A stretch of 64,000 nucleotides of DNA, taken from positions 62,001-126,000 of the forward strand of contig NZ_FOMA01000005.1 of assembly GCF_900112495.1 (NCBI RefSeq), read 5' to 3'. The notes under the pieces were generated by a model that was not told where the DNA came from, ran no database searches, and saw nothing but the letters and a program-made list of their open reading frames with translations. Positions 7,950 through 17,506 of the stretch are shown here, in pieces. The position numbers were made by a program, and so were the translations under genes. Source of the DNA: Bacillus sp. OV322. GTDB lineage: Bacteria; Bacillota; Bacilli; Bacillales; DSM-1321. Positions within the stretch are counted from its first letter, which is position 1. Each line of letters begins with the position of its first letter.

Positions 7950-8513
7950 TTAAAGATTAGTAATTCTCGGGTTTTTTTGATTTTTCACTTGTAAAATCCA
8001 TTGTATGAACTCTTCCCGGCCAATTAAGCGCATATTGTTTGCTTCTGCAAATTCCATCGCTTTAGGGGAGTATTGATGGTTTGTAATCACCCAACACTCG
8101 GCAGCATCATAAAAATCCATTTGTTTATATATCCTTTGTACAAGGCGGATCCCAACTCCTCTATTATGGCTTTTGACTTTTACTATTGCTTTATTACCGG
8201 TTGGAGTGGTCAGTAAAAAGCTTATGTTTTGATTATCTTCATTTGGCTTTGTTACTGTATAACCTAATTTGGTTAATAAAGGGGCGGTAAAGTTCTCCAA
8301 TTCCTCATCTGTTAGTTTATTGATAATCCAAATCTCAGAATCGTTTTGCTTTTTTAGCATCGAACGAAGCCAAAACAATCCGTAAACACAATAAATAAAC
8401 AGCTCTACTATAAAAGTTAGAAACACAGTTTCCCAATTGCTGGTTTTTATAAATACAAATATCGGTACTAGAATAAGTGCAATCCATAGCAAAAGATGTA
8501 AACGAAGGCTCAA
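7950..8513 (-). CDS. Membrane-anchored Mrr-like restriction-endonuclease-fold protein
   Basis: The 187-residue protein has two N-terminal membrane segments (about 6-22 and 27-49) and a C-terminal Mrr_cat-like domain (about 65-180: ELENFTAPLLTKLGYTV, VKVKSHNRGVGIRLVQRIY, CWVITNHQYSPKAMEFAEAN). Active Mrr enzymes have D ... (Q/E)xK. Here the acidic residue is not evident before the strand, and the xK motif reads K112-V-K114, so nuclease activity is doubtful. TTG 8513 has a GGAGGGG site about 9 bp upstream. A possible inactive structural or regulatory member of the fold. Confidence 0.7.
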   Translation of the reverse strand: MSLRLHLLLWIALILVPIFVFIKTSNWETVFLTFIVELFIYCVYGLFWLRSMLKKQNDSEIWIINKLTDEELENFTAPLLTKLGYTVTKPNEDNQNISFLLTTPTGNKAIVKVKSHNRGVGIRLVQRIYKQMDFYDAAECWVITNHQYSPKAMEFAEANNMRLIGREEFIQWILQVKNQKNPRITNL

Positions 8514-8716
8514 ACAAAAACCCCTCCTTTTTTCTAAAAATATTCTATACTTGTTATATCACAAACGATTTAGTCGGCAAACTCTATGGGCTGAAGGAAA
8601 GGGAAAAGTAGCCCGTTCATTATTTTCTCATCCCTTTTATATCTCCTGGTTTCCCATTGAAAGCCAAGCAAGGCTTAGGGATCTGCTTACATTTTAGTCG
8701 GTTCTGCTGAAAAACC

Positions 8717-8769
8717 AAAAAAAGACAGATAGCTGAGCTGTTTATGTGCTCTAATTTCTGTCTTTTTTT
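8717..8769 (-). terminator. Terminator of the CcdC-like pseudogene
   Basis: AAAAAAAGACAGA ... TCTGTCTTTTTTT forms an inverted repeat around a loop of about 27 bases. The equivalent hairpin is present in the second copy at 61355-61406. Confidence 0.65.
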
Positions 8770-8771
8770 GG

Positions 8772-9312
8772 CTAGCTGATCAGAGTGGTTTTGTTTTCCT
8801 GGTTCTTGACTTTTTCCTTTTTTATAAACAAACAGATAAAAGCCAATGTAATAAACAACCAGAATGAAAAAAACTACGATTGTTAATAGAGCTTTCATGA
8901 AATGCTGGGAGTACTGAGAGCTGTTTAAGCTGTTCTTCTGCTTCCCATCATTTGTATAAGAATAAGAAAACGGAATATAAAACGGCTTAGGAATAGAAGG
9001 AGTACAAGAGATTCTACCCATATGGAAGTCCTGTAATAGATCATACCGCTGCGTAATTCAAAGGTGCTATGCCTGATTCCGTAAGAACAGCAAAATCCCG
9101 CATAGAGCTATTCCAATGAGGGTATAAATAAAGGAAATAGGGTGGTTTAAACAACCAGCGATTAATAAAATGGCCAATAATGAAAAAATGAGAGTCCTCG
9201 CAATCAGCCTTCTAGCTTTATAAGGCTGAAAACCAATGGAACGCCTGATCCTGCGATATAAAAAGAAGCCTACAATTAAAAACGCATACAAAAATTAGAA
9301 ATGATTATTCAA
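8772..9312 (-). pseudogene. Broken CcdC-like (DUF1453) membrane protein gene
   Basis: By comparison with the intact paralogue at 61408-61947, this copy has several lesions. Codon 6 after the TTG start is TAA instead of CAA. One extra A near 9087 shifts the frame after LLF, and one base is lost near 8943 (CTTCCC for CTGTCCC). The original stop is also changed, so the last frame reads on. The fragments still encode the characteristic FFLYRRIRRSIGFQPYKARR segment and the terminal membrane segment VVFFILVVYYIGFYLFVYKKGK. Confidence 0.85.
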
Positions 9313-9340
9313 TATTATCTCGCCTTTAAGGATTACTCTG

Positions 9341-9667
9341 GAAACATATTATTCGTTCGGGTTCGGGTGAATTAGAAGTATTCAAAGATGAATCTATTTT
9401 GGTAGCAAAAAACTAAGTGAATGACCTCATATACATTCATCACAGTGAACCGTACTAAAATAGTGATAAATCAGAGAGTGGGAAAAATAGAGGAACCAGC
9501 TTGGGTTTGATTGAAATCTATAAATGGGGAAGTTTTATCGTATTTGCTCCGCAAGTATTCTGAATATGTATAAATAAAACTAGGTTTAGGAATGGACCCC
9601 TTTTTACTGTTAAAATATTCAGATAAAGGTTAAAATAGTGTTGAATAACTTTTAGGAGGTTTTCATT
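9341..9667. other. Intergenic region upstream of catalase
   Basis: The first 75 bp still reads as the 3' end of a lost gene (HIIRSGSGELEVFKDESI ... then stop at about 9414), beginning exactly where the direct repeat stops. The rest is AT-rich and presumably carries the catalase promoter. I could not identify a SigB, SigF or PerR site with confidence. Confidence 0.4.
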
Positions 9668-11317
9668 TTGGCAGAGAACAATGATATCAATGCTTCAAGC
9701 GGGCAAGACGAAAAACGTGAAACGTTGACAACACGTCAGGGCCATCCTGTGACGGATAACCAAAATATCCGTACAATTGGTAATCGAGGTCCAGCCACTC
9801 TTGAGAACTATCATTTTATCGAAAAAATTTCCCATTTTGACAGGGAAGAGGTACCCGAGCGTGTCGTACACGCAAGAGGAACTGGAGCATTTGGTTATTT
9901 TGAAACGTATGGAAAAGTTGGAGATGAACCTGTAGAGAAGTACACCCGTGCAAAAGTATTTTCCGGTGCCGGCAAGAAAACACCGTTAATGGTTCGCTTT
10001 TCAACAGTTGCAGGAGCGAAGGATTCGCCGGAAACAGAACGGGACCCGCGCGGCTTCGCCGTAAAAATGTATACGGAGGATGGCAACTGGGATCTGGTTG
10101 GGAACAACCTGAAAATCTTTTTTATCCGTGATGCTATGAAGTTCCCTGACATGATCCATGCGTTTAAAGCTGATCCGGCTTCGAACGTGTCGCACCCGCA
10201 GCGGATGTTCGACTTTGTTTCCCGTAGCCCTGAGGCAACGCATATGATTACATTCCTGTTCTCTCCATGGGGTATTCCAGCGACTTACCGCCACATGCAG
10301 GGTTCGGGTGTAAACACCTATAAATGGGTGAATGACAAAGGAGAGGCTGTGCTGGTGAAGTATCACTGGGAGCCGAAGCAGGGTATCCGCAACCTGACAC
10401 AAGAAGAGGCAAGTGAGATTCAGGCGAAGACCGTCGCTCATGCGACACAAGATTTATATCAAGCGATTGAGCGCGGAGATTATCCGGAATGGGAGCTCTT
10501 TGTACAGATCATGGAGGACGACTACCATCCGGAACTTGACTTTGATCCGCTCGATGATACGAAACTATGGCCGGAGGACAAGTTCCCATGGTTACCGTTG
10601 GGCCGTATGGTCCTTGACCGTAATCCAGTGGATTTCCACGCGGAAATTGAGCAAGCCGCCTTCGGTACAGGGGTCCTGGTTGATGGAATGGACTTCTCAG
10701 ACGATAAAATGCTGCAAGGCCGTACCTTCTCTTATTCTGATACGCAGCGTTATCGTGTAGGTGCGAACTATTTAAAATTGCCTGTGAACGCACCGAAAGC
10801 GCCTGTCCGGACGAACCAGCATCGCGGCCAAATGGATATTCGTGATCCAAAAGAGTCTGGGGAAAATCCGCACGTCAACTATGAGCCGTCGATGATCGGT
10901 GGTTATCAGGAAGCAAGCAAAGAAGAACGTCCACAGCACCGCCCAACGTATAATGCTGCGGCAATGAGTGAACCCATTGACCGTCCCAACAACTATGGAC
11001 AGGCGGGCGAAACGTACCGCAGCTTTGAAGATTGGGAGCGTGATGAATTAATCAATAACCTGTCCGCAGCGCTTGCGGTATGTGACAAGCGAATTCAAGA
11101 TGCCATGATTGAGCACTTCACACAAGCCGATGAAGACTATGGCCGCCGTGTGCAGGAAGGTATCGAAATGAAAATGAAAGAAATACAAGAATCGAAGACG
11201 GAAAACAATATTCCAGGACGTGAAGCTGGCCAATCGAAATATGGCCAAGGTTCATTAGCTGCGAACGAAGCAACAGAAGATGCCGTAAAGAAAAGCCATG
11301 AAGCTGATCCTTATTGA
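9668..11317 (+). CDS. Haem catalase (KatX/KatA type)
   Basis: The 549-residue monofunctional catalase decomposes hydrogen peroxide. Visible signatures are the distal His68 and Arg70 (VVHARGTG), the GNN motif at 145-147, and the proximal haem ligand Tyr356 in [12 protein letters not shown]. Length, the opening [19 protein letters not shown] and the long charged C-terminal tail fit the KatX-like branch of Bacillus, which includes the catalase protecting germinating spores; KatA-type vegetative enzymes are shorter. TTG 9668 is used, with TAGGAGGT upstream. Its codon use is richer in G+C than its neighbours. It is a single gene with its own terminator. Confidence 0.92.
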   Translation: MAENNDINASSGQDEKRETLTTRQGHPVTDNQNIRTIGNRGPATLENYHFIEKISHFDREEVPERVVHARGTGAFGYFETYGKVGDEPVEKYTRAKVFSGAGKKTPLMVRFSTVAGAKDSPETERDPRGFAVKMYTEDGNWDLVGNNLKIFFIRDAMKFPDMIHAFKADPASNVSHPQRMFDFVSRSPEATHMITFLFSPWGIPATYRHMQGSGVNTYKWVNDKGEAVLVKYHWEPKQGIRNLTQEEASEIQAKTVAHATQDLYQAIERGDYPEWELFVQIMEDDYHPELDFDPLDDTKLWPEDKFPWLPLGRMVLDRNPVDFHAEIEQAAFGTGVLVDGMDFSDDKMLQGRTFSYSDTQRYRVGANYLKLPVNAPKAPVRTNQHRGQMDIRDPKESGENPHVNYEPSMIGGYQEASKEERPQHRPTYNAAAMSEPIDRPNNYGQAGETYRSFEDWERDELINNLSAALAVCDKRIQDAMIEHFTQADEDYGRRVQEGIEMKMKEIQESKTENNIPGREAGQSKYGQGSLAANEATEDAVKKSHEADPY

Positions 11318-11335
11318 TTAATAGTTAAGAACCAA

Positions 11336-11384
11336 GAGGGCTGTCCAGAATGTCAGGGGAAACTGACTGACTGGCAGCCTTTTT
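11336..11384 (+). terminator. Catalase terminator
   Basis: GAGGGCTGTCCAG ... CTGGCAGCCTTTTT: an imperfect stem followed by a T-run. Confidence 0.65.
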
Positions 11385-11494
11385 GATGTTGCAGGTATTT
11401 GGTTGAAGTTTGAAGTTTGAAGGAACGGGGGAAGACAAAATTCCTAGCGACTTGAATTACATACAAATGAAGGGTGTTAGGAAACGAGATTTGA

Positions 11495-11945
11495 ATAATA
11501 CATACATCACATCCCTCGAAGTTCAGGTGGTATCATTAAAGATGATACTTTATTTTTAACAATCGTTAATTATGATGAACACGGTAGAGCTACACCTATG
11601 ATTGTAGGGTATGCAAAGACAGATGGGGTTAATAAGAATAATATTGTTGACGATGCCGATGTTAAAAGATGCCCCTTGGAAACACCGCATTCCCTATTTT
11701 GTTGAATTCACAGGTGGAAAAGTTATTAATGCACCGATAAAGAATGGGATTCGATTAGTAGACTTATATAAGGTATTGGTAATGAAACTTTCCCTTCATT
11801 AAGAAAGGGGGGTAATGTCAATCAAAGAACCATACAAAGTATGCACTTTAGTAGGTCACATATCCGTATATCACAAGAAGCTCATGATTTTCTAATGGAT
11901 GAATTAAATAAACGAATTAGTACGTTTGGAGAAATACTACTTTAA
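11495..11945 (+). pseudogene. Frameshifted relic, possibly PUA/EVE-like domain protein
   Basis: Three consecutive frames together read as one protein: HHIPRSSGGIIKDD ... TIVNYDEHGRATPMIVGY, then APWKHRIPYFVEFTGGKVI ... NGIRLVDLYKVLG, then NETFPSLRKGGNVNQRTI ... to a stop at 11945. Single-base losses near 11668 and 11779 explain the two breaks. The W-K-R-I-P-Y-F arrangement reminds me of PUA/EVE-like nucleic-acid-binding domains, but this is a weak impression. Its position beside an HsdR fragment fits a relic of a defence locus. Confidence 0.6.
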
Positions 11946-12058
11946 GTTACCTTGGATTAAAAATGAGAGCTAAGCTATTAGTAATGTCCTTTTAGTTTTA
12001 TAATGTTACTGTAATTTAAAATACATAATGGTAGATTAGTTTTTTGAGCAAGGGGGGA

Positions 12059-12241
12059 ATGATGATAGAAGATATACATTTAATAATGGTTGATAATGGG
12101 TTAGACTTTAAAATGAGAGTCACAGTGAGGCGACTTTTAAAGAAATATGGTTATCCACCAGATTTACAGAAGGAAGCAGTAGAGACAGTAGTTAAGCAGG
12201 CTGAGATGATGGCACAGATGGAGTTTAAGAAAAAAACATAA
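12059..12241 (+). pseudogene. hsdR: C-terminal fragment of type I restriction subunit HsdR
   Basis: The 60-residue fragment (FKMRVTVRRLLKKYGYPPDL, QKEAVETVVKQAEMMAQ) matches the extreme C-terminal region of type I restriction enzyme R subunits, normally about 1,000 residues. The nuclease and helicase domains are absent and no hsdM or hsdS is nearby. An AAGGGGGG sequence precedes ATG 12059, so it may still be translated. It cannot restrict DNA and marks a lost restriction system. Confidence 0.75.
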
Positions 12242-12347
12242 AAGGGGAACAAAATAAAGAAGCAGAGAGACATTGCTCTCCACTTTTCCTTTATACTATT
12301 CGATTAGTCGGGGTTATGAGAGTTTTGCAAAAGGACCGTTTTATTCA

Positions 12348-13694
12348 TCAACCAACATTTTGATTTGGCGTTGCACCTGATCGGCGGCGTTCAAGTTCTA
12401 GGTCCATTTCTGCCCGTTTATCATCGAGTTTGTAGGGAATTATGGTGATCCCGATCAGTACACAGATGACTAGTGGTATCCAGATAAAACTTACTTCAAT
12501 ATAATTTAAAGCAGTGGCAGTTTGTTTTACATTCGGAATATAACCGCCCATTTTCAAAATCATTCCTACAAGTGCACTCCCTAGGCCCAAGCTTACTTTT
12601 ACAGAAAAGCCTTGAAAAGCTGCGATCATCCCTGCAATACTTCGATTCTTTTTGTACTCTGAATAATCAACAATATCCGGCTGAATTGCAAAGGTGGTGC
12701 CGAAAATGCCATAAATACCAAGCCCGGTAATCGCTAAACCTGCAATCAGTAGGACAGGTGATGTCTTTCCAAAATAAATTACTAAATCTCCTGCAATATA
12801 AATGGCCGTACTTAAAAGCAATACATTTCTCTTCGGCATTTTTTTTTGAAGCCAAGGTAATATTAGCAGCATTGGCAGACCAGAAAGAATTCCAAATAGC
12901 CCTACAAACGTGAGCCAATCCGTATGTCCTAGATTATATGTGAAATAGTAGATAACGGTTGTATTTCTAATGACAAAAAGACCAAAATAGAGAAAGTTTA
13001 AGATAAAGAAAATAACGGCAGGGCCAGTCAATCCTTTAAAATCCTGTTTAAAGGAGGATTTCCCAGGTTGGACGGACGGTGGAATCACTTCTTTTGTATT
13101 CATAAAAGTAAACAAAAATACAAACACAGCTGCGATGCCATAAATAGTCATCGTAATTAAATAACCTTTATGGTTATCTCCATGACCAAAGAAGTTAACT
13201 AGCGGTGTTGTAATCGACATGACTAAAGCGGTTCCAATTAACGCACAAATCATTCTGGTCGATACTAACCAGTTTCGTTCATGGTTATCGGAGGTTAACC
13301 TTGGTACAAGTGTATTCAAAGGTATATTTACTACCGAATAAGCAATATTCAATAAACAATAAGTGATATATGCCCAAAGAATTTTCCCTGACATACTGAA
13401 ATCTGGAACAATAAAGGTCATGATTGTAAAGACAGCAAACGGAATCGCCCCAATTAGTATATAAGGTCTTCCTTGACCCCATCTAGTATGAGTTCTATCA
13501 ACCAATAATCCCATACCCGTATCGGCAAAGGCATCAATGACTTTAGTTACCAACATTAAGGTACCGGCAACGGTGGCAGTGATTCCAAAGACATCTGTAT
13601 AAAAAAACAACAGGTAAGACGCCATTGTACTAAATACGAGGTTGCAGGCGAAGTCGCCCGCCCCGTATCCAATTCTTTTTTTCCATTTATTCAT
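12348..13694 (-). CDS. GPH-family sugar:cation symporter
   Basis: The 448-residue, 12-segment transporter belongs to the glycoside-pentoside-hexuronide:cation symporter family of the MFS. Signatures are the N-terminal KKRIGYGAGDFACNLVFSTM, the D-x6-D-R motif (GMGLLVDRTHTRWGQGRPYI) and the mid-protein TFAIQPDIVDYSEYKKN. ATG 13694 is preferred; GTG 13703 is possible and closer to AAAGGA. It lies at the end of an operon with an FGGY kinase and an SDR, so it probably imports the pentose, polyol or hexuronide they process. It is likely repressed by the divergent ROK regulator. Confidence 0.88.
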   Translation of the reverse strand: MNKWKKRIGYGAGDFACNLVFSTMASYLLFFYTDVFGITATVAGTLMLVTKVIDAFADTGMGLLVDRTHTRWGQGRPYILIGAIPFAVFTIMTFIVPDFSMSGKILWAYITYCLLNIAYSVVNIPLNTLVPRLTSDNHERNWLVSTRMICALIGTALVMSITTPLVNFFGHGDNHKGYLITMTIYGIAAVFVFLFTFMNTKEVIPPSVQPGKSSFKQDFKGLTGPAVIFFILNFLYFGLFVIRNTTVIYYFTYNLGHTDWLTFVGLFGILSGLPMLLILPWLQKKMPKRNVLLLSTAIYIAGDLVIYFGKTSPVLLIAGLAITGLGIYGIFGTTFAIQPDIVDYSEYKKNRSIAGMIAAFQGFSVKVSLGLGSALVGMILKMGGYIPNVKQTATALNYIEVSFIWIPLVICVLIGITIIPYKLDDKRAEMDLELERRRSGATPNQNVG

Positions 13695-13741
13695 TTCTAT
13701 CACATATCCTTTTTTTAAAATTGGTAAAGCATATGTTCTAT

Positions 13742-15271
13742 TTATGTTGTAGAAATTCTTGTCAGCGTTTTCATATCAGATTTTAAATTTTGATAGATAG
13801 ATTTATAAACTTGGTAATATTCATTATATTTCCTATGATTCTCTTTATTGGGCATAATTTTCTGATCGAGTACTTGCCATTTCTTCACATCTTCATATGA
13901 AAGAAGTCCTGTACCAATTCCAGCAAGCATGACATCGCCCATATTTGCTTCTACATCATGTATCGGACAAACCACTGGATACCCTGTGACATCAGAAAAG
14001 ATTTGCCTCCACAATGTTGATTTTGTGACACCACCGGCGAGTAAGATATATTCACCTAGATTTTCTCCAGTCGCTTCAATAGCATCTCGCAGAGAAAACG
14101 CAACCGCTTCCAGAAAAGAACGATAAATATGAGCCTTTGTATGTGCCAATGAAAGTCCCACGATGGTACCTTTTGCATCAGAATCCCAAATAGGGCTTCT
14201 TTCTCCCATAAAGTAAGGAAGGACAATCAACCCTTCGCTTCCAACTGGAATGTCTGCTGCCTGTTCATTTAACACCTCATAGGCGTTTTTCCCGCCCGCT
14301 TTTTCTACTTCCAGTTCATACTGACACATTGTTTGACGAAACCATTTCACAATCGCACCAGCTGTTGCTCCACCGGCAAAATAATAGGAAAGTTTTTTGG
14401 CATCATATAAATAAGGCCAGACAATCAGATCTTTGCCTTTCACTGGTTGATCGGAAATTAACGCTGCACACATAGAAGTCCCAATAGCAGCAGCATAAAT
14501 ACCAGATTCAAATACGCCTAGGCCGATATTGGCTGCACCGCAGTCAATCCCACTGGCGATCACAGGCATTCCTTCCGAAAGCCCCAACTCCGCCGCGGCT
14601 TCTTTTGTCAATCCACCAACAATATCTGTTGATTCCACAATTCTTTCTGGCATCATCGAAAGAGGAATTCCCATGGCTTCCATCAATTCTTTAGACCAGC
14701 TTCGATTATTCATATCAAAAATTCCGCCGATATTTCCTGCAGAAGAATAATCTATCGCAATTTCTCCGGTCAGTTTATAAATTACATAATCGTTCGGCGG
14801 GAGAAAAAGGCTGGTTTTCTGCCAATTTTCCGGTTCATGATTTTTCATCCATAACATTTTGGTATATCCGTAATAGGGGTCAGCTCCATTATGGGTAACT
14901 TCGCGGAGTTTCTCTTCTCCAATATGTTCTAAGACCCACTTTGTTTCCGCTTCAGCTCTTCGGTCCATCCAAATCATGCATGGCCTAACAGGTTCCATTT
15001 TTTCGTCCAATGGAATTCCTGAACCTCCATAGAGCCCGCTAATGGCAATTCCGTGGATATTTCCCGCGGGTATTCCTGACTTTTGTACCGTGTTTTTAAT
15101 GGATGTTTTCGTTGCATCGAGCCATACATCTGGCCACTGCTCAGCCCATAATGGCTTAGGGGTTAACACATCGTATTCCAGTAAATCTTGAGCAATCAGA
15201 TTTCCTTCTGTGTCCATTAAGATTGTTTTGGTGCCGGATGTTCCGATATCTGTACCGAGTAAGTATTTCAT
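13742..15271 (-). CDS. FGGY-family carbohydrate kinase (xylulokinase/gluconokinase-like)
   Basis: The 509-residue ATP-dependent sugar kinase shows the N-terminal phosphate loop GTDIGTSGTKTILMD, the catalytic-domain segment WMDRRAEAE, the FGGY signature region GERSPIWDSDAKGTIVGLS, and the adenosine loop LLAGGVTKSTLWRQI. The closest recalled relatives are xylulokinases and gluconokinases. With an SDR that could oxidise a polyol or sugar alcohol and a GPH symporter, the likely route is uptake, oxidation to a ketose and phosphorylation. The exact sugar cannot be read from sequence. Confidence 0.88.
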   Translation of the reverse strand: MKYLLGTDIGTSGTKTILMDTEGNLIAQDLLEYDVLTPKPLWAEQWPDVWLDATKTSIKNTVQKSGIPAGNIHGIAISGLYGGSGIPLDEKMEPVRPCMIWMDRRAEAETKWVLEHIGEEKLREVTHNGADPYYGYTKMLWMKNHEPENWQKTSLFLPPNDYVIYKLTGEIAIDYSSAGNIGGIFDMNNRSWSKELMEAMGIPLSMMPERIVESTDIVGGLTKEAAAELGLSEGMPVIASGIDCGAANIGLGVFESGIYAAAIGTSMCAALISDQPVKGKDLIVWPYLYDAKKLSYYFAGGATAGAIVKWFRQTMCQYELEVEKAGGKNAYEVLNEQAADIPVGSEGLIVLPYFMGERSPIWDSDAKGTIVGLSLAHTKAHIYRSFLEAVAFSLRDAIEATGENLGEYILLAGGVTKSTLWRQIFSDVTGYPVVCPIHDVEANMGDVMLAGIGTGLLSYEDVKKWQVLDQKIMPNKENHRKYNEYYQVYKSIYQNLKSDMKTLTRISTT

Positions 15272-15298
15272 AGATGAATCCTCCTGATTAGTAATCTT

Positions 15299-16075
15299 TT
15301 AAATGCAAGTGAAAGCTCCATCAATGACAAAGTCAGATCCTGTAGTAAAGCTGCTAGTGTCTCCTGCCAAATAAACACAAATGGACTGAAGTTCTTCTGG
15401 TTTACCCATTCGGTGAAGCGGTGCCATTTCATTCCACTGTTCAATCAATGGCTGTAGGCTTGGTGATTTTAGGGTAAGTTCTGTTCCGATATATCCTGGA
15501 CTGATACAATTTACCCGCACATTTCTTGCTGCCCATTCCACTGCCAGGGATTTGGTTAACTGGATAACCCCTGCTTTAGAGGCGTTGTACGAGGATTGGG
15601 GCTGCGGCACATTCACAATATGTCCTGACATCGAAGCCGTATTAATAATTGAGCCGCCACCTTGTTTTAACATAACTTTTCCAGCCGCTTGGGCTGTTAA
15701 AAATACACCAGTTAGATTAATATCAATGACTTTTTTCCACTGTTCAAAAGTCATTTCCTCTGCTGGTACATTTATGCAGATTCCCGCATTACAAAAAGCT
15801 ACATCTATACGACCAAATGTATTTTGTATAGTTTTGATCATGGAATCTACATCTGCAGGGTTGGTTACATCTGCTTTAATGGCAATTGACTTTATCCCAT
15901 TATTTTCTTCAAGCTCCTTAGCTGTCTTTGTGGCCTCCTCAATATCCAAGTCCACAATCGCTATATCTGCTCCTGCTTCGGCAAAAGCAGTTGCCACACT
16001 TTTACCAATACCTCTAGCTCCTCCTGTTACAAAAATCTTCTTACCGTCCAATCTCATTTTTTCAATAATTCCCAT
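15299..16075 (-). CDS. Short-chain dehydrogenase/reductase (polyol dehydrogenase-like)
   Basis: The 258-residue classical SDR has the nucleotide motif TGGARGIG at 17-24, NAG at 96-98, and the catalytic triad Ser148, Tyr163, Lys167. Resemblance is to sorbose reductase/arabitol-2-dehydrogenase-type enzymes (NTASMSGHIVNVPQPQSSYN). It is first in the operon and lies 28 bp ahead of the kinase. ATG 16075 is preferred over ATG 16084, which crowds the AAGGGA site. It probably interconverts a polyol and a ketose using NAD(P). Confidence 0.85.
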   Translation of the reverse strand: MGIIEKMRLDGKKIFVTGGARGIGKSVATAFAEAGADIAIVDLDIEEATKTAKELEENNGIKSIAIKADVTNPADVDSMIKTIQNTFGRIDVAFCNAGICINVPAEEMTFEQWKKVIDINLTGVFLTAQAAGKVMLKQGGGSIINTASMSGHIVNVPQPQSSYNASKAGVIQLTKSLAVEWAARNVRVNCISPGYIGTELTLKSPSLQPLIEQWNEMAPLHRMGKPEELQSICVYLAGDTSSFTTGSDFVIDGAFTCI

Positions 16076-16109
16076 AATCACCATTCCCTTAATTTATTTT
16101 GTAAAACAC

Positions 16110-16119
16110 TTTTATAAAA
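16110..16119. promoter_or_regulatory. Putative ROK operator over the SDR promoter
   Basis: The palindrome TTTTATAAAA lies about 10 bp downstream of a minus-strand -10 box, where a bound repressor would block initiation. An extended version occurs in inverted orientation at 16240-16261. Confidence 0.5.
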
Positions 16120-16128
16120 TACATTTAC

Positions 16129-16157
16129 ATAATAGTGCTATTTTTTCTAATAGTCAA
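16129..16157 (-). promoter_or_regulatory. Sigma-A promoter of the SDR-kinase-symporter operon
   Basis: On the minus strand, TTGACT (16152-16157) and TATTAT (16129-16134) are separated by 17 bp, a near-consensus housekeeping promoter. Confidence 0.75.
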
Positions 16158-16248
16158 TAAATATAAAGTATAAATTTGGCAGATGATTTTGGACAAAGCT
16201 GTGTTTGTATCCGCTTTTATGATATATTTATATAATTAAAGTAAATGT

Positions 16249-16272
16249 TTTTATAAAATTAGTTTATAAAAT
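16249..16272. promoter_or_regulatory. Putative ROK operators upstream of the regulator
   Basis: TTTTATAAAA at 16249-16258 and TTTATAAAAT at 16263-16272 lie between a TATAAT box (16231-16236) and the ROK start at 16287. With the copy at 16110 they make three sites in one divergent intergenic region, consistent with repression of both directions. Confidence 0.5.
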
Positions 16273-16286
16273 GGGGTATTTTTTTC

Positions 16287-17411
16287 ATGGACAGTAGTAT
16301 CACGTTTAAAGATATAAAAAAAAGCAATTACTCATCGATCTATCACCTCATTTTTCAAAATGAGAAGCTTTCGAAACAAGAAATTGCCAATCAACTTCAT
16401 TTGAGTTTACCGACGGTCACTCAGAATCTCGTTCGATTGGAAAAAGAAAAATTGATTGAGAAAAGCGGTCAGTTTGAATCTACTGTGGGAAGGCGTCCAG
16501 CTGCTTATGCCATTTGCCCTCAGGCTCGGATAAGCATTGGAGTAGAGATTCAGAAGAGGAGCGTACAGATACTGGCCATTGATTTGCGTGGTCAGGCCTT
16601 TCAGCAAGAGAGACTAGCAATGGATTATTCCAATGAGGATCGTTATTATAAAGAATTAAGTCAAGCTGTACAATGTTTCATCTCGTCTCTCGATGTGATC
16701 GAAGAGCATGTTCTAGGAATTGGTTTTGCCGTACAAGGATTAACGTCCAATGACGGGGAAAAAATCACTTACGGAAAAATATTGATCTCTACAGGATTAG
16801 GTATTGAAGTGTTTTCAAAGTATCTCCCTTATCCATGTAAGTTTTTACATGATGCCAAGTGTGCCGCAATAACAGAGTTATGGGTAAGAAATAATATTGG
16901 CGATGCGGTCTATTTATCGATTGGTCCGCACCTTGGGGGAGCCATTATTATAAATAGTCAAATTTATATGGGGAAAGAAGGACATAGTGGAACAGTCGAA
17001 CATATGACGATTAATCCTGATGGTCCTGCTTGTTACTGCGGGAAGAGAGGATGCATGGAAACATTTAGCTCTGTTAATGCGCTTCTAGATGAGGATGAAA
17101 CATTAGATTTCTTTTTTCTGCAGGTGCGTTCTAAAATCTCTTCATATGTGAAGAGGTGGAATTCTTTTTTGGACAATCTATCCATTTCAATCAACAATAT
17201 CCATCTTGTTCTGAACAGAGAATTTATTCTAGGCGGACATTTATCTCCTTACTTAACTGAGGAAGATATCGACACTCTTCATGAAAAAGTAAAGGAAAAA
17301 ACGGCATTTCCTAGCAATGACCCATTCATTTATATCAGCCGTTCACCGGCAAATGGAGTACCTATCGGGGCCGCTATACCATTTGTTCAATCATTTTTGA
17401 ATGAAATTTAA
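16287..17411 (+). CDS. ROK-family transcriptional repressor (XylR-like)
   Basis: The 374-residue protein has an N-terminal winged helix-turn-helix (about 15-65: LSKQEIANQLHLSLPTVTQNL) and a ROK sugar-kinase-like domain. The zinc motif of ROK proteins is present as CYCGKRGCMET at about 249-259. The ATP-binding loop and catalytic Asp of true ROK kinases are not evident, as expected for a repressor. It is divergent from the SDR-kinase-GPH operon and probably represses it until the inducing sugar binds. Confidence 0.88.
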   Translation: MDSSITFKDIKKSNYSSIYHLIFQNEKLSKQEIANQLHLSLPTVTQNLVRLEKEKLIEKSGQFESTVGRRPAAYAICPQARISIGVEIQKRSVQILAIDLRGQAFQQERLAMDYSNEDRYYKELSQAVQCFISSLDVIEEHVLGIGFAVQGLTSNDGEKITYGKILISTGLGIEVFSKYLPYPCKFLHDAKCAAITELWVRNNIGDAVYLSIGPHLGGAIIINSQIYMGKEGHSGTVEHMTINPDGPACYCGKRGCMETFSSVNALLDEDETLDFFFLQVRSKISSYVKRWNSFLDNLSISINNIHLVLNREFILGGHLSPYLTEEDIDTLHEKVKEKTAFPSNDPFIYISRSPANGVPIGAAIPFVQSFLNEI

Positions 17412-17506
17412 TCGAGAACTGGCCCTTTATGAAAAAGGCGTCTTGAGAATCACTTTGGGCAAGGATAGTAACAAATTGTGTGTAAGCACACTAGGAGGCA
17501 ACAAAA

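Larger units (their letters stand above)
8705..9340. repeat. Direct repeat copy 1 (CcdC-like locus)
   Basis: About 636 bp nearly identical to 61340-61975, same orientation. The match includes the gene body, the start region and the downstream hairpin. It ends abruptly at GGATTACTCTG in both copies. Copy 1 carries the damaged gene. Confidence 0.85.

Noticed and set aside
9341..9667. SigB or SigF promoter for the catalase gene
   Set aside because: GTTTAGG and GTATA-like fragments occur but not with correctly spaced partner elements.
10001..10450. 149-codon minus-strand frame inside catalase
   Set aside because: Antisense shadow of a well-defined catalase gene in G+C-richer DNA.
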